Below are positions 42,157-52,323 of a stretch of 64,000 bases of DNA, in pieces (the first letter of the stretch is position 1; each line of letters opens with the position of its first letter). A model generated the notes under the pieces. It ran no database searches and was not told the origin of the DNA. It saw only the letters and a list, made by a program, of their open reading frames with translations. Position numbers and translations under genes: made by a program. The DNA is from Rhodococcus sp. HM1 (lineage in GTDB: Bacteria > Actinomycetota > Actinomycetes > Mycobacteriales > Mycobacteriaceae): NCBI RefSeq assembly GCF_023218075.1, contig NZ_JALPTB010000003.1, positions 62,001 to 126,000 of the forward strand, written 5' to 3'.

Positions 42157-43046
42157 CGGGCGGGCGCTTCCCCGGGCTCTTCGCCCTTGACGATCGGCAC
42201 GCGCACCGCGTTGCCCCACTCCGTCCACGAACCGTCGTAGTTGCGGACGTTCTGGTAGCCGAGCAGGTGTGTGAGCACGAACCACGTGTGGCTGGACCGC
42301 TCACCGATGCGGCAGTAGGCGATCACATCCGCGTCGCGGGAGATGTCCGCGTAGATCTCGTCGAGTTCGGCGCGGGAACGGAACCGGCCGTCCGGCGCCG
42401 CGGCCTTCGCCCACGGGATGGACACCGCGGTGGGGATGTGGCCGCCGCGCAGGGCACCTTCCTCCGGGTAGTCCGGCATGTGGGTGCGCTCGCCGGTGTA
42501 CTCCTGCGGCGAGCGCACGTCCACCAGCGGAGACGTGCCGAGGGATGCGAGCACCTCGTCCTTGAAGGCCCGGATCGGGGCGTCGTTGCGCGCAACCACC
42601 GGGTATCCGGTCGTGGTGGTGGACGGGACGTCGAAGGTTGTGTCGCGGTTCTCGGAGATCCACGCGTCGCGGCCGCCGTCGAGCAGGCGCACGTCCTCGT
42701 GGCCGAACAGCGTGAAGACCCACAGCGCGTAGGCGGCCCACCAGTTCGACTTGTCGCCGTAGATCACGACGGTGTCGGTGCGGCGAATGCCCTTGCGGTT
42801 CATCAGGTCGGCGAACGCGGCACCGTCGATGTAGTCGCGGGTGACCGGGTCGTTCAGGTCCAGATGCCAGTCGATCTTCACGGCGCCGGGAATGTGGCCG
42901 ACGTCGTAGAGCAGCACGTCCTCGTCGGATTCGACGACCTTCACCTCGGGATGTCCGAGGTGGGCGGACAGCCATTCCGTCGACACCAGGCGAGTGGGGT
43001 CGGCGTATGCGGCGAATGAGGGATTGGCGTCGGGCTCGACGGGCAC
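42153..43046 (-). CDS. sseA: Thiosulfate/3-mercaptopyruvate sulfurtransferase (rhodanese)
   Basis: A 297-residue tandem rhodanese. The first domain (residues about 20-140) has [19 protein letters not shown]; the second holds the catalytic Cys245 in [14 protein letters not shown], whose CRIGERS loop is of the thiosulfate:cyanide type. GTG at 43046 is chosen with an AGGAG site seven bases upstream; the open frame reaches much further. It transfers sulfane sulfur, perhaps to the cotranslated SufE-type protein. Confidence 0.93.
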   Translation of the reverse strand: MPVEPDANPSFAAYADPTRLVSTEWLSAHLGHPEVKVVESDEDVLLYDVGHIPGAVKIDWHLDLNDPVTRDYIDGAAFADLMNRKGIRRTDTVVIYGDKSNWWAAYALWVFTLFGHEDVRLLDGGRDAWISENRDTTFDVPSTTTTGYPVVARNDAPIRAFKDEVLASLGTSPLVDVRSPQEYTGERTHMPDYPEEGALRGGHIPTAVSIPWAKAAAPDGRFRSRAELDEIYADISRDADVIAYCRIGERSSHTWFVLTHLLGYQNVRNYDGSWTEWGNAVRVPIVKGEEPGEAPAR

Positions 43047-43103
43047 AGAGGGCTCCTGAGGCAGTGGTGGCAGGTGCGCCGTCAATACTAGGCGGTAGGT
43101 TCG

Positions 43104-43514
43104 GTGGATGTGATTTCCAGTGGCGCCCCGGTCTTCGACGTGTCCGATCGCGCCGACATCGACCGGCTCGTCCGCAGGTTCTACGAACGCGCCCTCACCG
43201 ATCCGACGCTCGCGCCGGTGTTCGAGGTGCTCGCGATCGTCGGTCTCGACGAGCATCTGCTCGTCGTCGGTGACTTCTGGGAACAGATCCTCTTCCGCAC
43301 CACGCGGTACGAGGGCAACTTCCTGCCGGTGCACCGGGCACTGCACGCGCACCACGGCCTCACCCCGGCACGGTTCGAACGGTGGCTCGAACTGTGGGTC
43401 GGGACGGTCGACGAGCTGTTCGCAGGAGTTCACGCCGAGCGGGCCAAGAGCAAGGCCGAGGCGATGGCGCGGTCGTTGGAACGCGGGGTCCGGCGGCCCT
43501 TCGCTAGCGGGTGA
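43104..43514 (+). CDS. Group III truncated haemoglobin
   Basis: A 136-residue globin. The pattern [35 protein letters not shown] and the proximal-histidine helix [14 protein letters not shown] is that of group III (P-type) truncated globins, which bind haem and react with oxygen, nitric oxide or peroxide. GTG at 43104 begins it; GTG at 43110 is possible. The 3' end overlaps maf by 11 bp, tail to tail. No reductase gene is next to it. Confidence 0.9.
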   Translation: MDVISSGAPVFDVSDRADIDRLVRRFYERALTDPTLAPVFEVLAIVGLDEHLLVVGDFWEQILFRTTRYEGNFLPVHRALHAHHGLTPARFERWLELWVGTVDELFAGVHAERAKSKAEAMARSLERGVRRPFASG

Positions 43515-44163
43515 CGGTTCCCGTCGACTTCGCGGACGTGGACCAGAGGTCGGCGACGGAAACTCCGACCTCGCCGAGGAGCCGCCGAACGAGCGGCAGA
43601 CCGATGCCGATGACCGACGACGGGTCGCCTTCGAGACGCTCGATGAACCAGCCACCGAGGCTGTCGAGGGTGAAGGCACCCGCGACCTGGAGGGGTTCGC
43701 CGCTCGCGAGGTAGGCCTCGAGTTCGTCGTCGGTGGGGGTGCCGAAATAGACGGTCGTGCCGCTGTGCGCGGAGGCTTCCGCGACGATCTCACCGTCGCG
43801 GACCCGCAGCAGGCTGTGCCCGGTGAGCAGGTCGGCGCTGCGGCCGGCCATCGAGCGCCAGCGGGCCCGCGCGACCTCGGCGGTGCCGGGCTTGCCCTGC
43901 AACCGTCCGTCGACGTGCAGCATCGAATCGCACCCGACGACCACTGCGTCGTCCACGCCGTCACCGCTCAGCCGGGGCACCACGTCGGCGGCCTTGGCGC
44001 GGGCGAGTTCGGTGACCACGACCTCGGGCGCGGTGTCGGGGCCGAGCGACGCGACGATCGCGTCCTCGTCGACCCCCGACACCAGCACGAGCGGTTCCAC
44101 GCCGGCGGCGCGCAGCACGGACAGCCGTGCCGGCGACGCCGACGCGAGCACCAATCGGGTCAT
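43504..44163 (-). CDS. maf: Maf family nucleotide pyrophosphatase
   Basis: A 219-residue nucleotide house-cleaning enzyme that hydrolyses non-canonical or pyrimidine dNTPs to monophosphates. The N-terminal [18 protein letters not shown], the central [18 protein letters not shown] and [14 protein letters not shown] are the three conserved Maf motifs. It begins two bases after the accE stop, so it belongs to the accD5-accE transcription unit, as Rv3280-3282 in M. tuberculosis. Confidence 0.94.
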   Translation of the reverse strand: MTRLVLASASPARLSVLRAAGVEPLVLVSGVDEDAIVASLGPDTAPEVVVTELARAKAADVVPRLSGDGVDDAVVVGCDSMLHVDGRLQGKPGTAEVARARWRSMAGRSADLLTGHSLLRVRDGEIVAEASAHSGTTVYFGTPTDDELEAYLASGEPLQVAGAFTLDSLGGWFIERLEGDPSSVIGIGLPLVRRLLGEVGVSVADLWSTSAKSTGTVTR

Positions 44164-44164
44164 C

Positions 44165-44503
44165 TCAGCCGAGGTTCGGGTACGAATACGGCGAGAACGG
44201 CGCCCACTGGCGATGCATCCGGGTCGGGTCGCCCCACGTCTCCGCGGGACGGCCGTCGCCTTCGGATTCGGCGCCCGAGGAAGCCGCGGCGAGCACGCAC
44301 ACGAGCGCGGCGATGTCCTCGTCGGTCGGGTTGCCCTTCACGATGCGCAGGGCAGCCGCGGTCTCGACTACCGCCTCGGCAGTCACGGGCTCCGGTGCCG
44401 AGTTCTCACCGGCAGCTTCGACCACGACGTCCTCGAGAGGGGCGTCGGATGCTTCGGTCGAGTCGATGTCGGTGATGATCTTTTCCTCCGTCACGGCGGT
44501 CAC
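44165..44503 (-). CDS. accE: Acyl-CoA carboxylase epsilon subunit
   Basis: A 112-residue protein whose conserved core is [25 protein letters not shown], the hallmark of AccE, which tethers alpha and beta subunits in actinobacterial acyl-CoA carboxylases. The N-terminal 50 residues are acidic and probably disordered; the C-terminal [13 protein letters not shown]-like end ([14 protein letters not shown]) is typical. The GTG start overlaps the accD5 stop (GTGA). It corresponds to Rv3281 AccE5. Confidence 0.93.
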   Translation of the reverse strand: MTAVTEEKIITDIDSTEASDAPLEDVVVEAAGENSAPEPVTAEAVVETAAALRIVKGNPTDEDIAALVCVLAAASSGAESEGDGRPAETWGDPTRMHRQWAPFSPYSYPNLG

Positions 44504-46140
44504 AGCGGAATGTTCCCATGCTTCTTCGGCGGAAGCGAAACCATCTTGCGCTCGAGCAGTCGCAATGCGGACACGATCTGGCCGCGGGTGTGCGACGGCG
44601 GGATGACCGCGTCGACGTATCCGCGCTCGGCCGCGACGTACGGGTTCACCAGGGTGTCCTCGTACTCGTTCTGCAGTTCGAGGCGCAGCGCATCGACGTC
44701 CTCGCCGTTCTTGGCGGCTTCGAGAAGGCGCTTGCGGTAGACGAAGCCGACGGCGCCGGAGGCACCCATGACGGCGATCTGCGCGGTCGGCCACGCCAGG
44801 TTCACGTCGGCACCCATGTGCTTGGAACCCATGACGTCGTACGCGCCGCCGTAGGCCTTGCGGGTGATGACGGTGATCTTGCCGACGGTGGCCTCACCGT
44901 ACGCGTACAGCAGCTTGGCGCCGCGGCGGATGATGCCGTTGTATTCCTGCTCGGTACCCGGCAGGAAGCCCGGGACGTCGACCAGGGTGATGATCGGCAC
45001 GTTGAACGCGTCGCAGGTCCGCACGAACCGGGCCGCCTTCTCGGAGGCGTCGATGTCGAGGCAGCCGGCGAACTGGGTGGGCTGGTTCGCGACGATGCCG
45101 ACGCTGCGGCCGTCGATGCGGCCGAAACCGACGATGACGTTGGCGGCGCGCTCGGCCTGCACCTCGAGGAACTCGTCGTCGTCGAGCAGCCGACGAATGA
45201 TCTCGTGCATGTCGTACGGCTGGTTCGCCGAGTCCGGGATGATCGTGTCGAGCTCGAGGTCCTCGTCGGTGAGCGAGTCCTCGATGGACCCGAGGATCGG
45301 GTCGGTCGGGGCCAGGCGCGGAGCCGCGGCCTGGTTGTTCGACGGCAGGTAGGACAGCAGGTCCTTGACGTAGTCGAGGGCGTCCTGTTCGCCGTCGGCG
45401 ACGTAGTGCGCGACACCCGACTTGACCATGTGGGTGTGCGCGCCGCCGAGGTCCTCCATGGTGACGTCCTCGCCGGTGACGGTCTTGATGACGTCGGGAC
45501 CGGTGACGAACATCTGGCTGGTCTGGTCGACCATCACCACGAAGTCGGTCAGGGCGGGGGAGTACACGTGACCACCGGCGGCGGGGCCCATGATCAGCGA
45601 GATCTGCGGGATCACGCCGGAGGCCTGCACGTTGCGGTGGAAGATCTCGCCGTACAGGCCGAGCGAGACGACGCCTTCCTGGATGCGGGCGCCGGCGCCC
45701 TCGTTGATGCCGATCAGCGGACGGCCCGTGCGCAGGGCCAGGTCCATGACCTTGACGATCTTCTCGCCGTAGACCTCACCGAGGCTGCCGCCGAAGACCG
45801 TCGCGTCCTGGGAGAACACGCACACATCGCGACCGTCGATGGTGCCGTAGCCGGTGACGACACCGTCGCCGACGGGACGGTTGTCGGCCAGGCCGAAGTT
45901 GGTGCTGCGGTGCCGTGCGAGGGCGTCGAGTTCGACGAACGAGCCCTCGTCGAGCAGAGCGTGGATACGCTCGCGGGCGGTGAGCTTGCCCTTCGCGTGG
46001 ACCTTCTCGATGGCAGCCTCACCGCTCGGGGCGTGGGCCTGGGCCTGACGATTGCGCAGGTCTGCCAGCTTGCCGGCGGTGGTGTGGATATCGGGCGTAC
46101 TCGCCGCCTCGGGCGCGGACGGCTCCTGGACAGTGGTCAT
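44500..46140 (-). CDS. accD5: Acyl-CoA carboxylase beta subunit (propionyl-CoA type)
   Basis: A 546-residue carboxyltransferase. The N-terminal half has [40 protein letters not shown] and the oxyanion-hole glycines in [17 protein letters not shown]; the C-terminal half has [23 protein letters not shown] and [18 protein letters not shown]. With AccA3 and AccE it carboxylates propionyl-CoA to methylmalonyl-CoA and probably acetyl-CoA. It is divergent from birA, whose product would biotinylate AccA3. Codon bias is strong. Confidence 0.96.
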   Translation of the reverse strand: MTTVQEPSAPEAASTPDIHTTAGKLADLRNRQAQAHAPSGEAAIEKVHAKGKLTARERIHALLDEGSFVELDALARHRSTNFGLADNRPVGDGVVTGYGTIDGRDVCVFSQDATVFGGSLGEVYGEKIVKVMDLALRTGRPLIGINEGAGARIQEGVVSLGLYGEIFHRNVQASGVIPQISLIMGPAAGGHVYSPALTDFVVMVDQTSQMFVTGPDVIKTVTGEDVTMEDLGGAHTHMVKSGVAHYVADGEQDALDYVKDLLSYLPSNNQAAAPRLAPTDPILGSIEDSLTDEDLELDTIIPDSANQPYDMHEIIRRLLDDDEFLEVQAERAANVIVGFGRIDGRSVGIVANQPTQFAGCLDIDASEKAARFVRTCDAFNVPIITLVDVPGFLPGTEQEYNGIIRRGAKLLYAYGEATVGKITVITRKAYGGAYDVMGSKHMGADVNLAWPTAQIAVMGASGAVGFVYRKRLLEAAKNGEDVDALRLELQNEYEDTLVNPYVAAERGYVDAVIPPSHTRGQIVSALRLLERKMVSLPPKKHGNIPL

Positions 46141-46194
46141 GGCCAGTCAGCTTAGCGAGCGTCATACTAGGGCTCCGAATCGACTCCCAGTTGT

Positions 46195-46209
46195 GTTGAA
46201 TCATTGAAC
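46195..46209. promoter_or_regulatory. Near-palindrome between accD5 and birA
   Basis: GTTGAATCATTGAAC is symmetric at all positions but its three G/C ones (GTTSAATSATTSAAC). It stands in an AT-rich patch of the 134-bp divergent space. It may be an operator for a lipid or biotin regulator; the DNA does not say which. Confidence 0.35.
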
Positions 46210-46274
46210 TGAAGCTACCGGCCAGTACGTTTTCGCAGCACCGGCGCGGCGCCATCCGGCCCTAGGCTGTGAGC

Positions 46275-47141
46275 ATGTCCCCGGACCCGCAATCCCCTCG
46301 TCCCGCCTCGACAGATCCGGCCGCGCTGCGCGCCCCGCTCGACGTCGAGCACCTGCGCGACGCCCTGGTCGCGGCCACCGGACCCGCCGCGTTCTACCGG
46401 CGGCTCGACGTCGTCGAGGAAACCGGATCGACCAACGCCGATCTGCTCGCCGTCGCAGGTGAAGGCGACGCGCCGCGCGCGCTGCTCGCCGAATTCCAGT
46501 CCGGCGGCCGCGGACGGCACTCGCGCCGGTTCGAGGGCACTCCGAACGCGCAGGTGATCGCCTCCGTACTCGTCACCCTGCCCGGGGTGGACCTCGCCGA
46601 CCTCGGCTGGCTGCCGCTGCTCGCCGGAATCGCGACCGTCGACACCGTCCGTTCGGTCACCGGCGTGCCCGCCGAACTGAAATGGCCCAACGACGTGCTC
46701 GTCGACGGCCGCAAGGTCGCCGGAATCCTCGTCGAGATCGCCGCGACCGCACCCGTCCCCGCGGTCGTCGTCGGCATCGGCCTCAACGTCTCGCTGGCCG
46801 AGGACGAACTGCCGGTGCCGACCGCGACGTCGCTGATGCTGGCGGGAGCCACCGACCTCGACCGCACCCGCCTCGCGCAGGTGCTGCTGACCAACCTGGC
46901 CGAGCGGATGCGTCGGTGGCACGACCACGACTGGGACACCGCGGCACTCGCCGACGCCTACCGCGAACGGTGCAGCACCGTCGGACAGCGGGTGCGGGCG
47001 GTCCTGCCCGGCGACACCGAACTGCACGGCGTCGCCGTCGACATCGACGAGCAGGGTCGGATCGTCGTCCGTCCCGACCGCGACGGCGACCCGGTGGCGA
47101 TCGCCGCGGGCGACATCACCCATCTGCGACCCGTGGGCTGA
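46275..47141 (+). CDS. birA: Biotin--[acetyl-CoA-carboxylase] ligase
   Basis: A 288-residue monofunctional biotin protein ligase. It lacks the N-terminal helix-turn-helix of E. coli BirA. The biotinyl-AMP loop reads GGRGRHSRRFEGTP, and ELKWPNDVLVDGRKVAGILVE is the conserved catalytic segment with its lysine. It joins biotin to Lys562 of AccA3 and to similar carriers. The start may be ATG 46275 or GTG 46269. It is divergent from accD5, a logical pairing. Confidence 0.95.
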   Translation: MSPDPQSPRPASTDPAALRAPLDVEHLRDALVAATGPAAFYRRLDVVEETGSTNADLLAVAGEGDAPRALLAEFQSGGRGRHSRRFEGTPNAQVIASVLVTLPGVDLADLGWLPLLAGIATVDTVRSVTGVPAELKWPNDVLVDGRKVAGILVEIAATAPVPAVVVGIGLNVSLAEDELPVPTATSLMLAGATDLDRTRLAQVLLTNLAERMRRWHDHDWDTAALADAYRERCSTVGQRVRAVLPGDTELHGVAVDIDEQGRIVVRPDRDGDPVAIAAGDITHLRPVG

Positions 47142-47174
47142 CCTCCGGTCGCGCGACGTGCGATCCTCGGCGGC

Positions 47175-47771
47175 ATGGGCTACCCCGAGGACGCACTCGC
47201 CGTCGACGAAGAGCTGCTGCTGCACCGGCATCCGCATTGGAAGATGCTCATCGTCCCCACCGCGATCTTCCTGCTGACAACCGCGGTCGCGGGCTTCCTG
47301 CTCGGTGTCGCCGGTACGCGTCTCGAAGGCGCCGCGGCCGGTGTCCTGACCGTCGCGGTCCTGGTGTTGTGGGTCGTTCTCGTCGGCTGGCGTTGTGTCG
47401 CGCCCCTCGTGCGGTGGCTCACGACGCACTTCATCGTCACCGACCGGCGGGTCCTCGTGCGGCAGGGCGTGATCACCCACACCGGCATCGACATTCCGAT
47501 GGGTCGCATCAGCAACGTGCAGTTCCGGCACGGCATCGTGGACCGCATGCTGCGTACCGGCACCCTGGTGATCGTCTCCGCGGCCGACGATCCGCTCGAA
47601 TTCGACGACATCCCCGACGTGCAGACCGTGCACACGCTGCTCTACCGGCAGGCGTTCGACAGCAGCGCCGACAGGGGCGGTTACGGGACCGGCGAGTACC
47701 GCGACGATCGGGGCGGTGACGACCGGGGACGTGACGACTCGGGTGGGGGCACCGGCCGCAAAGCGTGGTAA
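47175..47771 (+). CDS. Membrane protein with bacterial PH (bPH2/YdbS-like) domain
   Basis: A 198-residue protein with two membrane segments (about 26-47 and 57-80) and a cytoplasmic bacterial PH-like domain, TTHFIVTDRRVLVRQGVITHTGIDIPMGRISNV split over residues 85-120. The C-terminal 35 residues are Gly/Asp/Arg-rich and disordered. It lies 33 bp after birA, corresponding to Rv3278c next to birA in M. tuberculosis. Function unknown. Confidence 0.87.
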   Translation: MGYPEDALAVDEELLLHRHPHWKMLIVPTAIFLLTTAVAGFLLGVAGTRLEGAAAGVLTVAVLVLWVVLVGWRCVAPLVRWLTTHFIVTDRRVLVRQGVITHTGIDIPMGRISNVQFRHGIVDRMLRTGTLVIVSAADDPLEFDDIPDVQTVHTLLYRQAFDSSADRGGYGTGEYRDDRGGDDRGRDDSGGGTGRKAW

Positions 47772-47809
47772 TTCGGACAGCGCCCCCGGCGGATCCGTAC
47801 CCTGGTTCC

Positions 47810-48493
47810 GTGACCGCTGTCCTGCTCGCCGAAGACGACGAAGCCATCGCCGCGCCCCTCTCGCGAGCCCTCGGTCGCGAGGGGTACGAGGTGACGATCG
47901 CCCAGGAAGGCCCCGCCGCACTGGAAGAGGCCCTGTCCGGCCGGTACGAGCTGCTGATCCTCGACCTCGGACTGCCCGGTATGGACGGTCTCGAGGTGTG
48001 CCGGCAGATCCGGACCAACCGCTCCGACCTGGCCGTACTCATGCTCACCGCTCGCACCGACGAGGTCGATTTCGTCGTCGGTCTCGACGCGGGCGCCGAC
48101 GACTACGTCGGCAAACCGTTCCGCCTCGCCGAACTGATGGCGCGTGTGCGGGCGTTGCTGCGCCGCCGGGGCGGCGGTGACACCGACGACGTGGTCGAGG
48201 TCGCCGGGATCCGGCTCGAACGCGCCGCGCGGCGCGTGCTCGTCGACGGTTCCGAGGTCGTCCTCGCCAACAAGGAGTACGAGCTGCTGCGGGTGTTGCT
48301 CGAACACGCCGGGCAGGTCGTCTCGCGGGACGCGATCCTCCAGGAGGTGTGGGGAGACGTCGACCTGCGTGGTTCCAAGACTCTGGACATGCACATGTCG
48401 TGGCTGCGCCGGAAGATCGGCGACGAGGGGCCGGCCGGGGAACGCCGCATCGCGACCGTCCGCGGTGTCGGTTTCCGAGTGAACACCGACTAG
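47810..48493 (+). CDS. OmpR/PhoB family response regulator
   Basis: A 227-residue regulator. The receiver domain has acidic AEDDE at its start, phospho-acceptor Asp52 in LLILDLGLPG, LTART and KPF with the conserved lysine. The winged-helix effector has LANKEYELLRVLLEHAGQVVSRDAILQEVW and TLDMHMSWLRRKIGD. It starts at GTG 47810. The histidine kinase gene follows 12 bases later, so they are a pair. The stimulus is unknown. Confidence 0.95.
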   Translation: MTAVLLAEDDEAIAAPLSRALGREGYEVTIAQEGPAALEEALSGRYELLILDLGLPGMDGLEVCRQIRTNRSDLAVLMLTARTDEVDFVVGLDAGADDYVGKPFRLAELMARVRALLRRRGGGDTDDVVEVAGIRLERAARRVLVDGSEVVLANKEYELLRVLLEHAGQVVSRDAILQEVWGDVDLRGSKTLDMHMSWLRRKIGDEGPAGERRIATVRGVGFRVNTD

Positions 48494-48505
48494 CCGGGGC
48501 CGCTC

Positions 48506-49804
48506 GTGCGTCGTCGCATTCTCATCGCGGTTCTCGCCGTGGTGCTGCTCGTCGCGCTGTTGCTCGGCCTTCCGCTCGCCTACACCGCGTACCTGTTCGT
48601 CGAGGACACCATGCGCCGGGATCTGCAGGGACGGCTGGAGCTGATGGCCTCCGAGATCATCGCCCAGGAAGGCGCGGAGGGGGTGATCGCCGGCGGCCTC
48701 GACACGAGTTCGATGCGTCTGCTCGTGCCCGACGGCGGCCGCCTGGTGATCGTCTATCCAACCCCGGAGGACGCCGCTGCCCGTCTCGACATCGGCGCTC
48801 CGGCAGTCTCGGCGCCGATCCTGGAGTCCCTGTCGCTGGGCACATCCGGGTCGTTGCGGCTGGAGGCGCCGTCGGCGGGCGTGCGCACCGTGCAACGTCA
48901 GGTACTGGCGGCCGTGGCCACGATCGTCTTGTTGACCGTGGTAGCCGGCGCGATCGTCGCCGTCGTCACCGCGCGGCGCCTGTCCGATCCGCTGCGCGAC
49001 GTCGCCGCCCGCGCGGCGCGACTGACCCAGGGCGACTTCCGGCCGGATCCGCGACGGCACCGTATCCCGGAGCTCGATCGGGTTTCCGACGTGCTCGATG
49101 CCGCCGCGGTGGAGATCGCGGGGCGCCTGCAGCGCGAGCACATGCTCGTCGGTGACGTGTCGCACCAGCTGCGTTCGCGGTTGACCGCGGTGCGGTTGCG
49201 GCTCGACGAACTGTCCACGCACTCCGATCCTGCGGTCGTGGAGGAAGCCGAGGCCGCCATGGCCCAGGTGGACCGGCTCACCGCCGCGATCGACGATCTG
49301 GTGCGACAGTCCCGCGACAGCGGCTCCGCCCTGCGCACCGAGGTGTCGGTGGTGGGGGAGATGTCGGGGGTCATCGCGGATTGGCGCGGACCGTTCCGGG
49401 AGGCCGGACGCGATCTGGTGTTGCGGGGCAACCCGGCGTTGCGCTCGACCGTGACCGGCTCGCGCCTGCGTGAGGCCGTGGCCGTGCTGGTCGACAACGC
49501 GCTGGTCCACGGCGGCGGGACCTGCACGGTATCGGTGCGGCGGGCGGGCGACGACACGGTGTGTGTGGAGGTGACCGACGAGGGGGAGGGTGTCAGCGAC
49601 GAACTCGCCCCGCACATCTTCGATCGCGGGTTCTCCGGTAGCGGATCGACGGGGGTGGGGCTGGCGCTCGCCCGCGCGCTGGTCTCCGCCGACGGCGGCC
49701 GGCTCGAACTGCAACGGCGGAGGCCGGCGTTGTTCGCGTTGTTCCTCGGCACGTCCCGGGACCGCGGGCACGGGACGTCGGATGCGAGTCGGGAGCCTCG
49801 CTGA
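48506..49804 (+). CDS. Sensor histidine kinase
   Basis: A 432-residue HisKA kinase paired with the preceding regulator. Two membrane helices (about 5-31 and 133-156) enclose a short extracytoplasmic sensor of about 100 residues. A HAMP segment follows (ARRLSDPLRDVAARAARL), then the phospho-acceptor His220 in VGDVSHQLRSRLTAVRLR, and the ATPase with AVLVDNALVHGGG, VTDEGEGV and STGVGLALARALV. The DVSHQLR box belongs to a family found with cell-envelope stress systems in actinobacteria. Starts at GTG. Confidence 0.94.
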   Translation: MRRRILIAVLAVVLLVALLLGLPLAYTAYLFVEDTMRRDLQGRLELMASEIIAQEGAEGVIAGGLDTSSMRLLVPDGGRLVIVYPTPEDAAARLDIGAPAVSAPILESLSLGTSGSLRLEAPSAGVRTVQRQVLAAVATIVLLTVVAGAIVAVVTARRLSDPLRDVAARAARLTQGDFRPDPRRHRIPELDRVSDVLDAAAVEIAGRLQREHMLVGDVSHQLRSRLTAVRLRLDELSTHSDPAVVEEAEAAMAQVDRLTAAIDDLVRQSRDSGSALRTEVSVVGEMSGVIADWRGPFREAGRDLVLRGNPALRSTVTGSRLREAVAVLVDNALVHGGGTCTVSVRRAGDDTVCVEVTDEGEGVSDELAPHIFDRGFSGSGSTGVGLALARALVSADGGRLELQRRRPALFALFLGTSRDRGHGTSDASREPR

Positions 49805-49831
49805 ACCGGTGGGCCGGCAGCAGCGGGTGGG

Positions 49832-50365
49832 TCAGCGTCCGATCTGTTCGTCGGCGAGCTCGCCGAGTTCGGCGTCGGGGCCGGTTTCCTCGGGGAAGAC
49901 GAACCGCTTGAAGCAGTAGAAGCGGAACGCCATCTGCAGCAGGTTCCCGATGATGTAGGCGCTGATGAAGTCGGCGATGTTCTCGACCGTCAGGCTCACC
50001 TCGGGTACCCGCAGCCCGAACACGTAGCTCGAGATCCACAGCGGGATGAAGCTGAGTACGACACCGATGCCGCTGACGAAGAAGAACAGGAACGCCTCGT
50101 GGGCACGTTCACGGCCACCGCGGTTCTTGAACGACCATTCGCGGTTGAAGATGTAGGAGCAGATCACCGCGATGATGCCGGCGATGATCTTGGCCGTCAC
50201 CGGCTTCTCCTCCAGCACCGTCAGCTTGAGGGTGTAGAAGATGCCCGAGTCGATGACGAAGGTCGTGCCGCCGACGATGGCGAACTTGACCAGCTCGCTG
50301 TGCCGCAGGAGCAGGCCTCGCAGCGGCTGGGGAACGCGGTTCATGGCGACATCGACGAAAGACAC
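49832..50365 (-). CDS. GtrA family membrane protein
   Basis: A 177-residue protein with four membrane helices: LVKFAIVGGTTFVIDSGIFYTL, AKIIAGIIAVICSYIFNR, AFLFFFVSGIGVVLSFI and ISAYIIGNLLQMAFRFYCFKRFVF. The WSFKNRG and FKRFVF motifs are GtrA marks. GtrA proteins help move polyprenyl-linked sugars across the membrane. GTG at 50365 is preferred, ATG at 50344 possible. It is divergent from purK, as Rv3277 is near purK in M. tuberculosis. Confidence 0.88.
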   Translation of the reverse strand: MSFVDVAMNRVPQPLRGLLLRHSELVKFAIVGGTTFVIDSGIFYTLKLTVLEEKPVTAKIIAGIIAVICSYIFNREWSFKNRGGRERAHEAFLFFFVSGIGVVLSFIPLWISSYVFGLRVPEVSLTVENIADFISAYIIGNLLQMAFRFYCFKRFVFPEETGPDAELGELADEQIGR

Positions 50366-50490
50366 TCGGACAAGTCTACGAAACCGGATCGCAGACTTTC
50401 GCATCCGGATGAAATTTTCAGTATTAGCACAGGAATGTGTCGGGCGCCTCACACGCTGTGACAGTGCATGTACGGTGCGGCAGGGCCAGC

Positions 50491-50518
50491 GTTCCGATGT
50501 GACCGTTCCGATGTGACA
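50491..50518. repeat. Two tandem 14-bp repeats before purK
   Basis: GTTCCGATGTGACC (50491-50504) is followed at once by GTTCCGATGTGACA (50505-50518), differing in the last base. Forty bases earlier lies TCACACGCTGTGA (50449-50461), a 13-bp palindrome. These are in the 165-bp divergent space of gtrA and purK and may be regulator sites. Confidence 0.5.
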
Positions 50519-50530
50519 CCATGGACAGTC

Positions 50531-51805
50531 GTGACCGGTAGACCTGATTCGCCCCCCAGATCCGACACCCCCCGCGCGCTGACCGGCGGAATGCCCGTCG
50601 TGACGATGATCGGCGGCGGCCAGCTCGCCCGGATGACCCATCAGGCCGCGATCGCCCTCGGTCAGACCCTACGGGTCCTGGCGGGCAGCGCGGACGAACC
50701 CGCCGCCCGCGTCAGCCCCGACGTGGTGCTCGGCAGCCACAACGATCTCGAGGCACTGCGCAGCGCCGCGATCGGCGCACACGCGCTGACCTTCGACCAC
50801 GAGGGCGTTCCCACCGAGCACCTGAAGGTGCTGCAGGCCGAGGGCGTCAACGTGCTCCCGCCGCCGCAGGCCCTGATCTACGCGCAGGACAAGATCGCCA
50901 TGCGTGAGCGGCTCGGTGAGCTGGGCGTCCCGATGCCGAAGTTCGCGGTCATCCGGTCCGTCGCCGATGCGAAGGCCGCGCGCGAGAAGCTGGGCTGGCC
51001 CTATGTGCTCAAGGCTGCCCGCGGCGGGTACGACGGCCGTGGCGTGTGGATCCTCGACGATCAGCAGGAACTCGAGGCCGTCGTCGAGGATCGGCTCGCC
51101 GCCGGGGTGCCGTTGCTGGCCGAGGAGAGGGTGTCGTGGCGCCGCGAGCTGTCCGCGATGGTCGCCCGGTCCCCGTTCGGGCAGGGCGCGTCGTGGCCGG
51201 TCGTCGAGACGGTGCAGCGCGACGGGCAGTGCGCGGTCGTCATCGCACCCGCCCCGGACCTGCCGGAGGACGTGGAGACGGCGGCCGAGCAGCTCGCGTT
51301 GCGCATCGCCGGGGAACTCGGCGTCGTGGGCGTGATGGCCGTCGAGCTGTTCGAGACGGAGGGCGGCGAACTCGTCGTCAACGAACTGGCGATGCGTCCG
51401 CACAACTCGGGCCACTGGGGTATGGACGGTGCCCGCACCGGACAGTTCGAGCAGCACCTGCGCGCGGTCCTGGACTATCCACTCGGCGACACCACGCCGC
51501 TCGCCCCGGTCACGGTGATGGCGAACGTGCTCGGCGCGCCCGAGGCGCCGGAGATGAGCATGGACGAGCGCCTGCACCATCTGTTCGCGCGGATGCCCGA
51601 CGTGCGTGTGCACCTGTACGGCAAGGGTGAACGCAAGGACCGCAAGATCGGGCACGTCAACGTGCTCGGCGACCCGTCCGGATCCATCACCGATCCGGAG
51701 TACGTGGCGGCGGTCCGCGAGCGTGCCGAACGGGCCGCGCACTGGCTCTCGCACGGCGTATGGACCGACGGTTGGAACGAACACACGGGAGAGCAGGGTG
51801 AGTGA
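50531..51805 (+). CDS. purK: N5-carboxyaminoimidazole ribonucleotide synthase
   Basis: A 424-residue ATP-grasp enzyme that makes N5-CAIR from AIR, bicarbonate and ATP in purine synthesis. Motifs include [15 protein letters not shown], the ATP-binding [12 protein letters not shown] and [12 protein letters not shown] with the metal-binding acid group upstream. GTG at 50531 is chosen; the family core begins at PVVTMIGG, 21 residues on. The end overlaps purE (stop within its first codons), so they are coupled. Confidence 0.95.
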   Translation: MTGRPDSPPRSDTPRALTGGMPVVTMIGGGQLARMTHQAAIALGQTLRVLAGSADEPAARVSPDVVLGSHNDLEALRSAAIGAHALTFDHEGVPTEHLKVLQAEGVNVLPPPQALIYAQDKIAMRERLGELGVPMPKFAVIRSVADAKAAREKLGWPYVLKAARGGYDGRGVWILDDQQELEAVVEDRLAAGVPLLAEERVSWRRELSAMVARSPFGQGASWPVVETVQRDGQCAVVIAPAPDLPEDVETAAEQLALRIAGELGVVGVMAVELFETEGGELVVNELAMRPHNSGHWGMDGARTGQFEQHLRAVLDYPLGDTTPLAPVTVMANVLGAPEAPEMSMDERLHHLFARMPDVRVHLYGKGERKDRKIGHVNVLGDPSGSITDPEYVAAVRERAERAAHWLSHGVWTDGWNEHTGEQGE

Positions 51806-52310
51806 CGTGGCGCAGGGCGCACAGGTCGGCCTGATCATGGGCAGCGACTCGGATTGGCCGACGATGGAGGCCGCAGCGGAGGCGCTGGCCGAGTTCGGGA
51901 TCCGATTCGAGGTCGGGGTCGTCTCGGCGCACCGCACCCCGCAGCGCATGCTCGACTACGCGAAGTCGGCGGCCGGTCGCGGCATCAAGGTGATCATCGC
52001 GGGTGCCGGTGGCGCCGCGCACCTGCCGGGCATGGTGGCCTCCGCAACGGCGCTGCCCGTGATCGGCGTCCCCGTGCCGCTCAAGTACCTCGACGGCATG
52101 GATTCGCTGCTGTCGATCGTGCAGATGCCCGCCGGTGTTCCCGTCGCGACCGTGTCGATCGGCGGAGCCCGCAACGCCGGCCTGCTCGCCGCCCGCATCC
52201 TCGGCGCCTCCGATCCGGTGCTGCGTGAGCAGATGGAACGCTTCCAGGCCGGCCTCGAGCAGATGGTGCTCGAGAAGGACGACGCGCTGCGGCAGAAGCT
52301 GCTCGGCTGA
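51798..52310 (+). CDS. purE: N5-carboxyaminoimidazole ribonucleotide mutase
   Basis: A 170-residue class I PurE that converts N5-CAIR to [27 protein letters not shown] with the catalytic histidine, and [12 protein letters not shown] are the three conserved motifs. GTG at 51798 overlaps the purK stop (GTGAGTGA). The next gene, a sensor kinase, begins 14 bases downstream and may be read through. Confidence 0.96.
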   Translation: MSDVAQGAQVGLIMGSDSDWPTMEAAAEALAEFGIRFEVGVVSAHRTPQRMLDYAKSAAGRGIKVIIAGAGGAAHLPGMVASATALPVIGVPVPLKYLDGMDSLLSIVQMPAGVPVATVSIGGARNAGLLAARILGASDPVLREQMERFQAGLEQMVLEKDDALRQKLLG

Positions 52311-52323
52311 ACCCGGCGGTTCC

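Noticed and set aside
47681-49771. A 696-codon open frame on the minus strand opposite the two-component genes
   Set aside because: The receiver, winged-helix and kinase motifs on the plus strand are unmistakable; the antisense frame has none.
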